This document shows positions 15,563-24,770 of a stretch of 33,540 nt of DNA, in pieces. How positions within the stretch are numbered: the stretch's first letter is position 1; every line of letters starts with the position of its first letter. The notes beneath the pieces are model-generated. The model was given only the letters and a program-made list of their open reading frames with translations. It did no database searches and was not told the origin of the DNA. This DNA is from Dehalococcoidia bacterium. Lineage in GTDB: Bacteria > Chloroflexota > Dehalococcoidia > Lucifugimonadales > Lucifugimonadaceae. Both the position numbers and the translations under genes were made by a program. The stretch lies in NCBI GenBank assembly GCA_029940375.1, contig JAPYUX010000001.1, positions 1-33,540 of the forward strand, written 5' to 3'.

Positions 15563-16291
15563 ATGGATTCAAAAGGAACAGGATTAACCTTGGGGCTGGG
15601 TTTGCTGGTCGCATTTATAGGTTATATTTTGTGGCAACTTGCAGTCGGATTTAACACTAAAGCTGATGATATTGTAACTATCTTATCTAATAGTGCATCT
15701 GGTGCAACTATTTTAAAAATTTCTGCAATACTGATTAGTGTAGGATTAGTTGCACACCTAGGAGGATTGATAAGTACTCGTGGTACAGCATCAGGGACTC
15801 TTGAAAGTCTAGGAATAGTTAGTGTTGCTGGAGCAACTGTAATTTGGGTTGCTAATAGTGGTTTAGGTATATCTTTAGTAGAAATGGGTGAAAAATTTGT
15901 TGCTGCTTCTGCTGGTGCTCAAGCTGCTGGTGCTGCAGGAGATGCCGTCACTGCCGCCGCTCTTGGCGCCACCGCAACTACTATAGCAACGGCTGGAGGA
16001 TATATACAAGCAATCAGTGTGGGTGGTGGAAGTGTTGGGGCATTATTAGCTGGAATAGGATGGTTATGTATTGGTTTAGCTTACAGAGGCAGTGATGTCA
16101 AAGGAGCTTTATCCTTCATTCCAATGGCATGGCTAGCTGTACTTCAAGGATTAGTTCTAATCGTGGCAGTTATTGTTATAAACAATGTCATAGACGTAGA
16201 TACAGGTAATCAAGTACAAGGTATTGGTTTCTTACTTATTGTAATTTGGTCTTTACTACGAGGAATTAAGCTAATGGGAGAATCTGACTAA
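15563..16291 (+). CDS. Ala/Gly-rich membrane protein, unknown function
   Basis: A 242-residue integral membrane protein with six or seven hydrophobic segments. A low-complexity central loop rich in Ala and Gly (about 113-148) is encoded by locally GC-richer DNA. No known family motif is recognised. A strong GAGGAG ribosome site precedes the ATG. It is monocistronic and ends in a perfect 18-bp hairpin shared with the convergent gene. The spacing of segments does not match EamA or MFS carriers. Confidence 0.75.
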   Translation: MDSKGTGLTLGLGLLVAFIGYILWQLAVGFNTKADDIVTILSNSASGATILKISAILISVGLVAHLGGLISTRGTASGTLESLGIVSVAGATVIWVANSGLGISLVEMGEKFVAASAGAQAAGAAGDAVTAAALGATATTIATAGGYIQAISVGGGSVGALLAGIGWLCIGLAYRGSDVKGALSFIPMAWLAVLQGLVLIVAVIVINNVIDVDTGNQVQGIGFLLIVIWSLLRGIKLMGESD

Positions 16292-16309
16292 AAAATTTAG
16301 ATTCATTTT

Positions 16310-16350
16310 GATAAAAATAATGGATAAAATTATTATCCATTATTTTTATC
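16310..16350. terminator. Bidirectional terminator hairpin
   Basis: Perfect 18-bp arms (16310-16327 and 16333-16350) surround a 5-base loop. Each arm ends in a run that reads as T-rich on one strand, so the structure can stop transcription from both convergent genes. Confidence 0.75.
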
Positions 16351-16377
16351 GGTTGTTAAGAAATATAAGTGCCTAGT

Positions 16378-17031
16378 TTATTTCTTTAGTTGTGATTGAA
16401 CCCTTGGGTCAACGGGAAATAGCCAGCCTCTGTTTTTAATAATGGCTATGGATAATTCTGGAGGAATCGCAACTATTATTTCTGGCTCGATAGAAAATCT
16501 CCCCGTAAAACCTCCTATTGCACTCCTAGCATGAATTCCTGAATATCCTCCATCATCTTTTCCATTTTTGAAAAATTCTCCCAGTCCTCCAAATATAGAC
16601 TGCCATCTTAATGAGAATCCATTCATTACTGCAGGTCCAGAGTCAAAATCTACATCAGTAGATACTACCATACCTAATGCTTTAACTGTGTAGAGTACGT
16701 CGTTTAGGTCACCTCCTTCATTTCCACATTTAAGAGCCCAATGCAATCTAGTTAACATGTTGTCTGCAATTTTTTGTGCTGCTTCTTGACCTTGCTTAAC
16801 TCTTTCAGGATCATCATTCATTTGATTTTCACCTCCACCTTGACCAGAAAGATACACAATGCCTGACTCATGAAAAACTACAGATGCTATAGGTAAACCT
16901 GCTTTTGTTATACTTGATACATTTTCTTCAAATTTCCCCAAATTGATCCCTAATTGATTGATTCTTTTATAAACATCGAAATTCCTTCTTAATTTTTCAG
17001 GAATTATAGAATTTTTGTAAAATTTACCCAT
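16378..17031 (-). CDS. YjgF/RidA-superfamily protein (long form)
   Basis: A 217-residue protein. Its C-terminal 150 residues match the longer YjgF/chorismate-mutase-like family: GIVYLSGQGG (57-66), the QGQEAAQKIADN helix, GDLNDVLYTVKALGMV, the FDSGPAVMNGFS segment, and HARSAIGGF near the end. The family folds as trimers with an active site between subunits. RidA proper deaminates reactive enamine/imine intermediates, while this subgroup has no agreed substrate. The N-terminal 55 residues are helical and basic. Insertions around GLGEFFKNGKDDGGYSG are unusual compared with the family pattern. It is convergent with the preceding gene. Confidence 0.8.
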   Translation of the reverse strand: MGKFYKNSIIPEKLRRNFDVYKRINQLGINLGKFEENVSSITKAGLPIASVVFHESGIVYLSGQGGGENQMNDDPERVKQGQEAAQKIADNMLTRLHWALKCGNEGGDLNDVLYTVKALGMVVSTDVDFDSGPAVMNGFSLRWQSIFGGLGEFFKNGKDDGGYSGIHARSAIGGFTGRFSIEPEIIVAIPPELSIAIIKNRGWLFPVDPRVQSQLKK

Positions 17032-17526
17032 TTTTTCTCTCCATATGATTTTTAAACATATTTTAACAGAATAAATATAGATTTTTACATAAATTTGTTA
17101 TTAAAATTATTCCAAATGTTGATTAATTTATTGTAAAATAAAATTTTACCTAAAACTAATATAATAATGGACAAAATCTATAGATGGCTTAGTGTTATGT
17201 TATTCGTCCTACCATTTGTATTAATTTGGTTGGGTATTTCAAAGTGTTCATAATGTATTATTTACAATATGGATAGGAATATATTGAAAACTTCTATTCT
17301 TTTTAAATTTTTCTGATAGAGATATAAATATATAATCCAATATCAGGAGAAAAGATGTAATGTACCATTCATCTTTATCTACAAATCCCCTTAATGAGTA
17401 GTTCTATTTTATTTATTATGTGATAGAAATTGTCTCAAGAGCAATATTAAAACATAAGAAAAAGTAATAATTATTAATACTTTTCAATCTCTCAAAAATC
17501 ACAATTTCAGATTATTAGTTTTAGGT
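17032..17526. other. Long intergenic region before the MFS gene
   Basis: This roughly 495-base AT-rich spacer contains a GTAAAAT-AAA-ATTTTAC hairpin (17133-17149), a possible 28-residue single-TM protein (17167-17253), and the true N-terminal coding of the MFS transporter (17458-17526), which has no canonical start codon. No RNA gene is recognised. Confidence 0.45.
17167..17253 (+). CDS. Possible 28-residue single-pass membrane protein
   Basis: The ATG-started frame encodes a basic N-terminus followed by a clear transmembrane segment (WLSVMLFVLPFVLIWLGI) and a Cys-containing tail. The composition is typical of bacterial small membrane proteins. There is no clear Shine-Dalgarno, and the frame is short enough to be chance in AT-rich DNA, but a 20-residue hydrophobic run with flanking charges is uncommon by chance. 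Confidence 0.3.
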   Translation: MDKIYRWLSVMLFVLPFVLIWLGISKCS

Positions 17527-18663
17527 ATGATCTCCATGATTGGAGGTATGAATGTCCAAATGCTTGCAAGATCACAACTTGGATGGGATCTTACGGGTTC
17601 CTCATTAGCCGTGACAATGGTTGGTATAGGATTTGCACCACCTATGTTATTGTTTTCATTTTTTGGAGGAGTAGTTTCTGATAGATTTGATAATAAACAC
17701 ATTATACAACTTGGACAATTAGGTGTTATTTGTATAACCACTTTTATAGCTATTTCAATATTCACTAATACAATTACGATTTATCACCTAGTAATTGTAT
17801 CTTTATTTCAAGGAACATTCTGGGCTTTTATGATGCCAGCTAGACAAGCAATAATTGCAGAATTAGTCCCTGAAAGTCATTTAAATAATGCTGTTGCACT
17901 CAACGCTGCGGGCATGTCTCTAACGACTATGATTTCTCCAGCAATTGGTGGACTTATTTATCATTTTTTTGGTCCAGGCTATACTTACATTTTAATAACT
18001 TTATTTTGTATAGTAGCTGTGATCTGTACAAGTATGTTACCTTCAATGAAAAAATCTCCTAAAGAATCAAGAAATTTATCTAAGGAAATATCACAAGTTA
18101 TAACGCTTGTAAAAAATCATTCGGTTTTGGGTTATATTTTAGGTTTGGTTCTTTTTACCACTTTATTATCTATGCCTACTAGAACCTTATTTGCGCCTTA
18201 TTCTTCAGAAGTAATTAATGGTGGGCCTTTACAGGTTGGATTGATGCTTGCAGCAATAGGAGGAGGGGCTTTAATAGGTACATTAATAGTTGCTTCACTT
18301 GGACAGAATATTAAAAAAGGCAAATTGATACTTATGACTTCTGTTTTATCTGGGACTTCCATTTTATTTTTAGGATTTTCTCATATAACTATATTATCTA
18401 TTTTGTTATGTTTTTTCCTTGGTCTAGGTGATGCAGGCAGACGTTCACTTAGCCCTTCAATGATAATGGAAAAAACGCCTAAAGAATTTAGAGGAAGAGT
18501 TATGGGTATTTATGCAATGAGTTTCGGTTTTATTCCACTAGGAGCTTTACCTTTGGGTTATATAGCTGATCATCTAGGAGTTGATTCTGCTTTTATTACT
18601 GCAGGAATAGCATTAATTATTATCTCATTACTTTTTAATAGAAAAAATGTTAGAGAAAGTTAA
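17527..18663 (+). CDS. MFS transporter (N-terminus probably extends upstream)
   Basis: A major facilitator carrier of about 400 residues with 11-12 transmembrane segments. Motif A is GGVVSDRFDNK (47-57). Charged motifs on the cytoplasmic side and HLGVDSAF near the end are typical of MFS_3/enterobactin-exporter-like permeases. The first ATG (17527) has no ribosome site and truncates the first membrane helix. The frame is open upstream to 17458 and encodes SLKNHNFRLLVLG, the standard MFS start. No ATG, GTG or TTG is available there, so a rare start (ATT/ATA near 17467-17475) or an upstream frameshift must be involved. The 3' end overlaps the convergent glycosylase gene by 14 bp. Confidence 0.9.
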   Translation: MISMIGGMNVQMLARSQLGWDLTGSSLAVTMVGIGFAPPMLLFSFFGGVVSDRFDNKHIIQLGQLGVICITTFIAISIFTNTITIYHLVIVSLFQGTFWAFMMPARQAIIAELVPESHLNNAVALNAAGMSLTTMISPAIGGLIYHFFGPGYTYILITLFCIVAVICTSMLPSMKKSPKESRNLSKEISQVITLVKNHSVLGYILGLVLFTTLLSMPTRTLFAPYSSEVINGGPLQVGLMLAAIGGGALIGTLIVASLGQNIKKGKLILMTSVLSGTSILFLGFSHITILSILLCFFLGLGDAGRRSLSPSMIMEKTPKEFRGRVMGIYAMSFGFIPLGALPLGYIADHLGVDSAFITAGIALIIISLLFNRKNVRES

Positions 18664-19273
18664 TGTCTTGATCCACTATTTCCCACAAATATCTACTAGC
18701 CAGAGATCTGTATGGCTTCCATTTTGAAGAAATTTCCATCACTTTTTTTTCTGATGGTAATTCATTCAAATTGTATATAATTTGAATCCCCTTTTTTATA
18801 CCAAGGTCATTAATAGGACAAATGTCTTGATTTTTACCTGAAAACATAAGAAAATTTTCTACAGTCCATGGACCGATCCCTTTTATTTTACATAAAATAT
18901 CTTTTGCTTTTTGTTCAGGTAGTTTCATAATTTTAGTTAAGTTTAAATTCTCTACATTTATGAGATAAGATAATTTTATTATTGTTTCTGATTTAGCTTT
19001 GGAGAGGCCTAAAGTTTTTAAATCATTTACTTCAACATTTGATTGCAATGAATATATCTGTGACCCATAATTATCGATAAATCTGTTATAAATATTACTC
19101 GCGACATTTATACTGAGTTGTTGTCCAATGATAGTTCTTACTAAGGAAAGAAACTCTGTAGATTTTCTATAATCATCATTTATTGTAAATTTTTTTTTAG
19201 TAAAAAATATAATAAATTTTCCTAATGTTGGATCTTTCTCAATAAGATGATCTATTTTAGATTTATCTATCAA
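18650..19273 (-). CDS. alkA: DNA-3-methyladenine glycosylase II-like (AlkA, HhH-GPD)
   Basis: A 207-residue base-excision repair glycosylase. The N-terminal helical domain has the typical VRTIIGQQLSINVASNIYNR (45-64). The helix-hairpin-helix is KIKGIGPWTVENFLMF (129-144), and the catalytic Asp is D156 in DICPINDLGI. No C-terminal FeS cysteines are present, which separates it from EndoIII/MutY. It would excise alkylated purines from DNA. It is shorter than E. coli AlkA because the N-terminal beta domain is missing, as in many archaeal and bacterial AlkA2-type enzymes. It is divergent from the Nudix gene, and both may serve damage control. Confidence 0.9.
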   Translation of the reverse strand: MIDKSKIDHLIEKDPTLGKFIIFFTKKKFTINDDYRKSTEFLSLVRTIIGQQLSINVASNIYNRFIDNYGSQIYSLQSNVEVNDLKTLGLSKAKSETIIKLSYLINVENLNLTKIMKLPEQKAKDILCKIKGIGPWTVENFLMFSGKNQDICPINDLGIKKGIQIIYNLNELPSEKKVMEISSKWKPYRSLASRYLWEIVDQDINFL

Positions 19274-19411
19274 TTAATTTAACCTTATATTAATTTATCA
19301 TTTGCATTATAAAATTCAATTTGTTAGAAATTTACATATTATATTTTATGTTAATCTATACTTTAAATAAAACTATTTTTTTTATAATTTATAACTTATG
19401 AATAAATTTTT

Positions 19412-19804
19412 ATGTATATAGATCCAAAAGTTGTTGGTGTAGGAATATTAGAGAAAGAACATAAAATTCTTTTAGTAAGAAGAGGAATTGAACCAGGCTA
19501 TGGGGAATGGAGCATGCCTTCAGGGTATATAAATCGATTTGAAAAAGTAGAATTAGCTATAGAGAGAGAATTAAAAGAAGAGTGTGGAATAGAAGTTAAA
19601 ACTGAATGGCTTTCAAATGTTTACTCTGATGCCAAATCTCCTATTATTTTACTAGTATTTAGCGTTTCTTTTATTTCTGGAATAGTTAAACCTTTGGATG
19701 AAACATTAGATGCTAAATTTTTTGATATTAATCAATTACCAGAAATGGCATTTGATCATGATAAGTTAATAATTAGGGATTGGAAAAAAAAATTTTATAA
19801 TTAA
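19412..19804 (+). CDS. Nudix hydrolase
   Basis: A 130-residue pyrophosphohydrolase with a full Nudix box from Gly38 to Ile60 (G-x5-E-x7-REL-x-EECGI). A WSMPSG segment leads in. Such small ADP-ribose/NTP-type Nudix enzymes hydrolyse nucleoside diphosphates linked to another moiety; the substrate is not predictable here. The start has no Shine-Dalgarno. The stop overlaps the convergent tmk stop by four bases. Confidence 0.93.
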   Translation: MYIDPKVVGVGILEKEHKILLVRRGIEPGYGEWSMPSGYINRFEKVELAIERELKEECGIEVKTEWLSNVYSDAKSPIILLVFSVSFISGIVKPLDETLDAKFFDINQLPEMAFDHDKLIIRDWKKKFYN

Positions 19805-20568
19805 TTAACTTTATAATTTTCTATCATCCTTCTGACTCTTTTCCATATTGAATCTGCGACTCTATGTTCAGGTTGATCTGCACTAACTATACTCCAAGAC
19901 CTTCTATTTTTTTTTGCCATTTTAAGATATCCAGAACGTACTTTATTATGGAAATCTAAACTCATGTTTTCAAAACTATTACCCTCATATGTGTTCCGTT
20001 TGATTTTCTTTTTCTTTTCTGAAGATAACGCAAATTCAATATTAATGTTTTTATTAATTCTTTCGCCTGAGAGAGAAGGATTCATATCCAACAATATTGT
20101 TAAATCAGGATTTAAATTATTGGTAGTTATTTTATTTAGTTCATTTATGATTTCTAAAGAAACACCTTTGCCATAACCTTGATATGCAAGGGTAGAATGT
20201 ATGAATCTATCCACTATCACTGTTATTCCATTTTTTAAAGCTGGTTCAATAACCGATTTGCATAATTCGGCTCTAGCAGCACAAAATAAATATGTTTCAG
20301 CAATTGCATTTTTACTTTTATTATTTTTTACCCATCTTCTTATTTGTTCTCCTAAAGGAGTATTCCCTGGCTCATGTAGAGCTATAGAGTTAATACCTGA
20401 ATCAACAAGTTTCTTTGCTAGTCTTTTACTTTGAGTAGACTTTCCTGATCCTTCTCCACCTTCGAAAGTTATTAATAAACCTTTTTTTAGAATACTTTTT
20501 GAAGATTTACCATCTTCAGGAAGATTGAAAAGTTTAGGATTTTTTTTAATATTCTTATTTGAAATCAT
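19801..20568 (-). CDS. tmk: Thymidylate kinase with N-terminal extension
   Basis: A 255-residue dTMP kinase, longer than the usual 205-215. It phosphorylates dTMP to dTDP for DNA synthesis. The P-loop is FEGGEGSGKST (35-45), the dTMP-site motif HEPGNTPLG lies near 70, and DRFIHSTLAYQGYGKG is the DR(Y/F) motif region. The first 28 residues are a basic extension not seen in standard Tmk. The ATG at 20568 has an excellent ribosome site (AGAGGAT), so the extension is probably real. A Lys-rich insert (SSEKKKKIKRN) lies in the lid region. It begins directly after the R3H-ATPase stop (TAAATG). Confidence 0.93.
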   Translation of the reverse strand: MISNKNIKKNPKLFNLPEDGKSSKSILKKGLLITFEGGEGSGKSTQSKRLAKKLVDSGINSIALHEPGNTPLGEQIRRWVKNNKSKNAIAETYLFCAARAELCKSVIEPALKNGITVIVDRFIHSTLAYQGYGKGVSLEIINELNKITTNNLNPDLTILLDMNPSLSGERINKNINIEFALSSEKKKKIKRNTYEGNSFENMSLDFHNKVRSGYLKMAKKNRRSWSIVSADQPEHRVADSIWKRVRRMIENYKVN

Positions 20569-22152
20569 TTATCCTCTTTTTTTTATCACTAACCTTCTAT
20601 TAGAGTTTTTACCTATTGAGGCTGATCCCAATCCTAAGGTTGTTGCGAAAAAATGTTGTTTTCTCCTTATGCTTGGATCTCTTGGTTTTAGTTCAACTTT
20701 TATATCGCCTTTTTGGATTTTTTTTTCAGCTATTTTTACTTCATTTAAAGCATCTTCATCTTTTATGTCAACAATAAAATCAGTTTTTTCCGGTTTAGTT
20801 TTTTGTTTAATTTTTGACAAAAACCTAATAATTTGGTCATTTGATCCTTTTTTTAATATATGAATTGAAATTCCAATTTTTTCTGCTAATTGGATAATTT
20901 TTGGTTTTTTCATATAATGTGATTTGGTAGTAAGAATGATTTGAGCTTTTTCTACTGTTTCTACTATATTAATATCTGTAAAAAGTGATTTAGCAGAATT
21001 TTTTAATTTAGATTTTTGGATACCAAAAGGAAATATTTTTATTTTGTTTGAGTTATTTTTTATCACATCATTTTGATTATAGTCATGTGTGGTTATTTGA
21101 GTTTTTATCAAACTTTTAGGACTAAAAGGTGTTCCTTTTAATTTTTTTGATTTATTTTTAAAATTCAGCTTAATAACTTCGCCGTTTTCTAAAGATCTAA
21201 TTTCTGAATTTGCTACTATACCACGCAAGATTTTATCAACAGCTAAAGCAACATCAAAATGTACAGCAACCTTATCACGATCTATAATTTCTACAACAAT
21301 ATCAAATGTGGGTTCATGCTGTCTCTCTAAAACTGATTTTTGACTTTTTCTTCTTCTAGCTTCTAGATCTCCTAAAGTGACTGATTTGGTTCCACCAACT
21401 AAATCACTTATAGTAGGATTTATGATTAGATTATCTAAAGTGTTCCCATGAGCAGTTGCTATTAATTGGACACCTCTTTCTGCAATTGTTCTACAAGCAT
21501 CTGCTTCTTTTTCTGTACTTATTTCGTCAATCACAACTACTTCAGGCATGTGATTTTCAACCGCTTCAATCATTACGTTATGTTGTAAGTCTGTATTTCT
21601 TACCTGCATTCTGCGAGCTGATCCTATAGCTGGATGTGGTATATCTCCATCACCTGCAATTTCATTAGAGGTATCTACAACTACAACTCTTTTTTCTTCC
21701 TTGTCTGCAATAATGCGAGTTATTTCTCTAATCATCGTTGTTTTACCTATCCCTGGTTTTCCCATAATTAAAATACTTTTTTCACTACCTATGAAATCTT
21801 CAATAATTTTTACACTTCCAAAAACAGCTCGACCTACTCGACATGTTACTCCTATAGGTTCTTCTGCTCGATTTCTTATTAGAGAAATACGATGTAAAGT
21901 CCTTTCAATCCCTGCTCTATTATCATCTCCGATATTTCCAATTTTTTTAATAACAGAATTTATATCGTTTTGAGTTATTATTAAATTTAAGATTATATCT
22001 TGCTGATTTGTATATCTTATTATAGGAGGTCTTCCTAGATCTAAAACAACTTCAATAAGTTCTTTTTCTTTCTTAATTTTTCTTGAAATTTTAATAGGTA
22101 AAATTTCAAGAAAAGGTTTTAGATCATCAATTATTTCTTTCTCAGTTTTCAT
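20569..22152 (-). CDS. R3H-domain AAA ATPase (Ycf45/SpoIIIAA-like)
   Basis: A 527-residue protein. An AAA-type ATPase comes first, with Walker A GKPGIGKTT (131-139), Walker B VVVIDE (205-210), and conserved ERGVQLIATAHGN and GGTKSVTLGD. A linker follows. The C-terminal R3H single-stranded nucleic-acid-binding domain contains RDPSIRRKQHFFATTLGL and GKNSNRRLVI. The family includes plastid Ycf45 and the SpoIIIAA-like ATPases of non-sporulating bacteria. Nucleic-acid remodelling is presumed but not demonstrated. It overlaps pdxT by 11 bp and abuts tmk, indicating a tight operon. The inner R3H motif reads HFFAT where HELAE is common. Confidence 0.88.
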   Translation of the reverse strand: MKTEKEIIDDLKPFLEILPIKISRKIKKEKELIEVVLDLGRPPIIRYTNQQDIILNLIITQNDINSVIKKIGNIGDDNRAGIERTLHRISLIRNRAEEPIGVTCRVGRAVFGSVKIIEDFIGSEKSILIMGKPGIGKTTMIREITRIIADKEEKRVVVVDTSNEIAGDGDIPHPAIGSARRMQVRNTDLQHNVMIEAVENHMPEVVVIDEISTEKEADACRTIAERGVQLIATAHGNTLDNLIINPTISDLVGGTKSVTLGDLEARRRKSQKSVLERQHEPTFDIVVEIIDRDKVAVHFDVALAVDKILRGIVANSEIRSLENGEVIKLNFKNKSKKLKGTPFSPKSLIKTQITTHDYNQNDVIKNNSNKIKIFPFGIQKSKLKNSAKSLFTDINIVETVEKAQIILTTKSHYMKKPKIIQLAEKIGISIHILKKGSNDQIIRFLSKIKQKTKPEKTDFIVDIKDEDALNEVKIAEKKIQKGDIKVELKPRDPSIRRKQHFFATTLGLGSASIGKNSNRRLVIKKRG

Positions 22153-22732
22153 TTTTTGTCAATCTAATAAAATAATCGTGTACAGCTGTTGTTCCAGAAA
22201 GTTCCGGATGAAACGAAGTTCCCATTATTTTATTTTGTTTAATTGCTACTATTGTTCCATCTTTCAAAGAAGATAAAATTTCTACATTAGGAGATATTTT
22301 TTTTACAATTGGAGCTCTAATAAAAATTCCTTTTATTTTATTTTTTATTCCTTTGAAGGTCAAATCTGTTTCAAAAGAGTCCACTTGTCTGCCAAACCAA
22401 TTTCTTGATATTTCTGCATCAATTAAATTCATTGGAATTGGATATGGATCAGATAATTTTTCTGCAATACAAATTAATCCTGCACAAGTACCCCAAACTG
22501 ACATACCATGAGAAATTTTTTCTTTTATAGGTTCTTCAAAACCATATCGGTCAATGAGCTTTTTTATTGTTGTTGACTCACCTCCTGGAATAATTAGACC
22601 ATCAACTTTGTTCAAATCAGATATAGTTTTCACCTTCAAAGATTCTATACTCAGAGTTTCTAGCACATCCAAATGTTCAATAAAATCTCCTTGTAAAGAC
22701 AAAACTCCTATCTTGATCTTAGAATCTACCAA
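22142..22732 (-). CDS. pdxT: Pyridoxal 5'-phosphate synthase glutaminase subunit
   Basis: A 196-residue class I glutamine amidotransferase that releases ammonia from glutamine for PdxS. The triad is Cys83 (VWGTCAGL), His175 and Glu177 (SFHPEL). [12 protein letters not shown] (45-56) and [10 protein letters not shown] are family signatures. It is translated from a TTG start (22732) inside the end of pdxS (7-bp overlap), with AAGAGG almost touching the start, so coupling with pdxS translation is likely. With PdxS it forms the 24-subunit PLP synthase, which makes PLP from ribose 5-phosphate, glyceraldehyde 3-phosphate and glutamine. Confidence 0.95.
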   Translation of the reverse strand: MVDSKIKIGVLSLQGDFIEHLDVLETLSIESLKVKTISDLNKVDGLIIPGGESTTIKKLIDRYGFEEPIKEKISHGMSVWGTCAGLICIAEKLSDPYPIPMNLIDAEISRNWFGRQVDSFETDLTFKGIKNKIKGIFIRAPIVKKISPNVEILSSLKDGTIVAIKQNKIMGTSFHPELSGTTAVHDYFIRLTKNEN

Positions 22733-23658
22733 CCTCTTTTTTCTAATCTTTCTTCAGGATTGATCTTAGACACCTCTTCACCTCTCATAGCGGCTCCTAA
22801 GCCTTTTGATACTTCTGCGAGCAAATCTGCATCTTCAAAGTGTGTTGTAGCTTGAACTATAGCATCAGCTGTCTTTTCTGGATTTTCACTATTAAAAATT
22901 CCAGACCCAACAAATATTCCTTCAACACCAATTTGCATCAATAATGCTGCATCTGCAGGGGTAGCTACTCCACCAGCTGCAAAATTTACTACAGGAAGTT
23001 TTCCTGTATTTTTTATTTCGCATACTAACTCATAAGGCGCTTGTAGATTTTTTGCTTCAGTCATTAATTCTTCGTCATCTAATCGTTGAATCTTTTTTAT
23101 GTCATTCAAAATTTGTCTAGCGTGAGTAACTGCCTGAACAACATCTCCTGTACCTGCTTCTCCTTTAGTCCTAATCATAGACGCACCTTCTCCAATCCTT
23201 CTTAAGGCTTCTCCCAAATTAGTTGCTCCACATACAAATGGCATTTTAAAATCCCATTTGTTGATATGAAATGCATTATCGGCAGGTGTCAATACTTCAG
23301 ATTCATCACAATAGTCTACTCCTAAAGCTTCTAAAATTTGTGCTTCTGCAAAATGTCCTATTCTTGCTTTTGCCATAACTGGAATAGAGACAGAATCAAT
23401 TATTCCAGAAATCAATTCAGGAGCAGAGGCTCTTGCAACTCCTCCGTCTTTTCTAATATCTGAAGGGACTCTTTCTAGTGCCATTACAGCAACAGCTCCA
23501 GCATCTTCAGCGATTTTTGCGTGATCGACTGTTACTACGTCCATAATTACTCCACCTTTCAGCATCTGAGCAAGGCCACCTTTTACTCTCCAGTCTCCTA
23601 CTTCCGGTTTTGAATGATCCTTCCAGGTTTGAGATTTTCTATCTTTTAAAGTACTCAT
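22726..23658 (-). CDS. pdxS: Pyridoxal 5'-phosphate synthase lyase subunit
   Basis: A 310-residue TIM-barrel subunit that forms the PLP ring. Catalytic residues align with Bacillus PdxS at a constant offset of 16: Asp40 (VIMDVV), Lys97 (MAKARIGH) and Lys165 ([11 protein letters not shown]). The extra 16 N-terminal residues ([14 protein letters not shown]) are a plausible extension. The ATG has a strong GAGGAG ribosome site. It is followed by pdxT and the R3H ATPase/tmk genes in the same leftward unit. PLP made here would serve GlyA and IlvE further along. Confidence 0.97.
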   Translation of the reverse strand: MSTLKDRKSQTWKDHSKPEVGDWRVKGGLAQMLKGGVIMDVVTVDHAKIAEDAGAVAVMALERVPSDIRKDGGVARASAPELISGIIDSVSIPVMAKARIGHFAEAQILEALGVDYCDESEVLTPADNAFHINKWDFKMPFVCGATNLGEALRRIGEGASMIRTKGEAGTGDVVQAVTHARQILNDIKKIQRLDDEELMTEAKNLQAPYELVCEIKNTGKLPVVNFAAGGVATPADAALLMQIGVEGIFVGSGIFNSENPEKTADAIVQATTHFEDADLLAEVSKGLGAAMRGEEVSKINPEERLEKRGW

Positions 23659-23736
23659 ATTTTTCTCCTCGGCTTTTTGTTTATTTTATATACGACACCG
23701 AACCCGTATAATTATTTAATTTTTATTATACTTTGT

Positions 23737-24753
23737 TTAGGTAACTGATGTTAATATAATTTTGGCTATATCGATAGTTCTGGCTGAATAACCCCATTCA
23801 TTATCATACCAACTTACGATTTTAAACATATTTCCCCCAATGTTTAAGGTAGATTTCAAGTCTATTATTGATGAATGAGGATTTTTAAGAAAATCTATGG
23901 AAACGAGCTCTTCGTTAGAAACATCTAGAATTCCTTTCATTTGATTCTTTGAATATTCGATAAACAACTCATTTATATTGTTTATATCAGTAGGTTTTTT
24001 TAAAATCACATTTAAATCTATGACTGAACAGCTCGGAGTAGGTACTCGGAAAGCCATACCGTCCAATTTACCTTCAACAGATTTAATAATTTTTCCTATA
24101 GACTTCGCTGCACCAGTAGTTGTGGGGATTATACTTGTTGCAGCTGCTCGAGCTCTTCTAAAATCTTTATGTGATTTATCTAAAATATTCTGATCGTTAG
24201 TATAAGAATGAATAGTTGTCATAAACCCTTTTTCTATTACGTAATTTTCTTCCAAAATTTTTATTATTGGTCCCAAACAATTTGTTGTACATGAAGAATT
24301 TGAAATAATATTGTGAATTTTAGGATCATATTTTTCTTCATTGACACCCATTACGATTGTAATGTCATCATCTTTCCCTGGAGCAGTTAATAGTACTTTT
24401 TTTACTGATTTACCAAGGTGTTTAATTGCTTGATTTTTTTCATTGAATTTCCCAGTAGATTCTACAACTAGGCTTATATCATTTTCTTCCCATGGAATTA
24501 AAGATGGATCATTTTCTCTATAACATCTAATTGTGCTATCGTTGATATACAAATTATTCTTATCAAAATTAATTTCTGCATTTAATTTCCCATATGCAGA
24601 GTCATATTTTAATAAATGATAATAAGTTTTAGTGTCAGATCTTCCATTTATAGCTTTGACATTGATATCTAAACGGTTTTCAGAAATAATTCTAAGAATT
24701 TGTCTACCTATACGACCAAACCCATTTATTCCAATATTATTACTCATATTCAT
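23737..24753 (-). CDS. gap: Glyceraldehyde-3-phosphate dehydrogenase, type I
   Basis: A 338-residue glycolytic dehydrogenase. The NAD(P)-binding NGFGRIGR motif is at 10-17, catalytic Cys155 in SNSSCTTNC (151-159), and His182 in IHSYT. The end of beta-2 reads INGRSD, where NAD-specific enzymes usually have an acidic residue after IN. This may mean NADP use, but the evidence is weak. It follows enolase by 17 bp, and the pdxS promoter region is 78 bp downstream. It starts at 24753 or two codons later (24747); no good ribosome site separates these. No pgk or tpi lies in this window. Confidence 0.95.
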   Translation of the reverse strand: MNMSNNIGINGFGRIGRQILRIISENRLDINVKAINGRSDTKTYYHLLKYDSAYGKLNAEINFDKNNLYINDSTIRCYRENDPSLIPWEENDISLVVESTGKFNEKNQAIKHLGKSVKKVLLTAPGKDDDITIVMGVNEEKYDPKIHNIISNSSCTTNCLGPIIKILEENYVIEKGFMTTIHSYTNDQNILDKSHKDFRRARAAATSIIPTTTGAAKSIGKIIKSVEGKLDGMAFRVPTPSCSVIDLNVILKKPTDINNINELFIEYSKNQMKGILDVSNEELVSIDFLKNPHSSIIDLKSTLNIGGNMFKIVSWYDNEWGYSARTIDIAKIILTSVT

Positions 24754-24770
24754 AATCTAAATTTGTGGCT

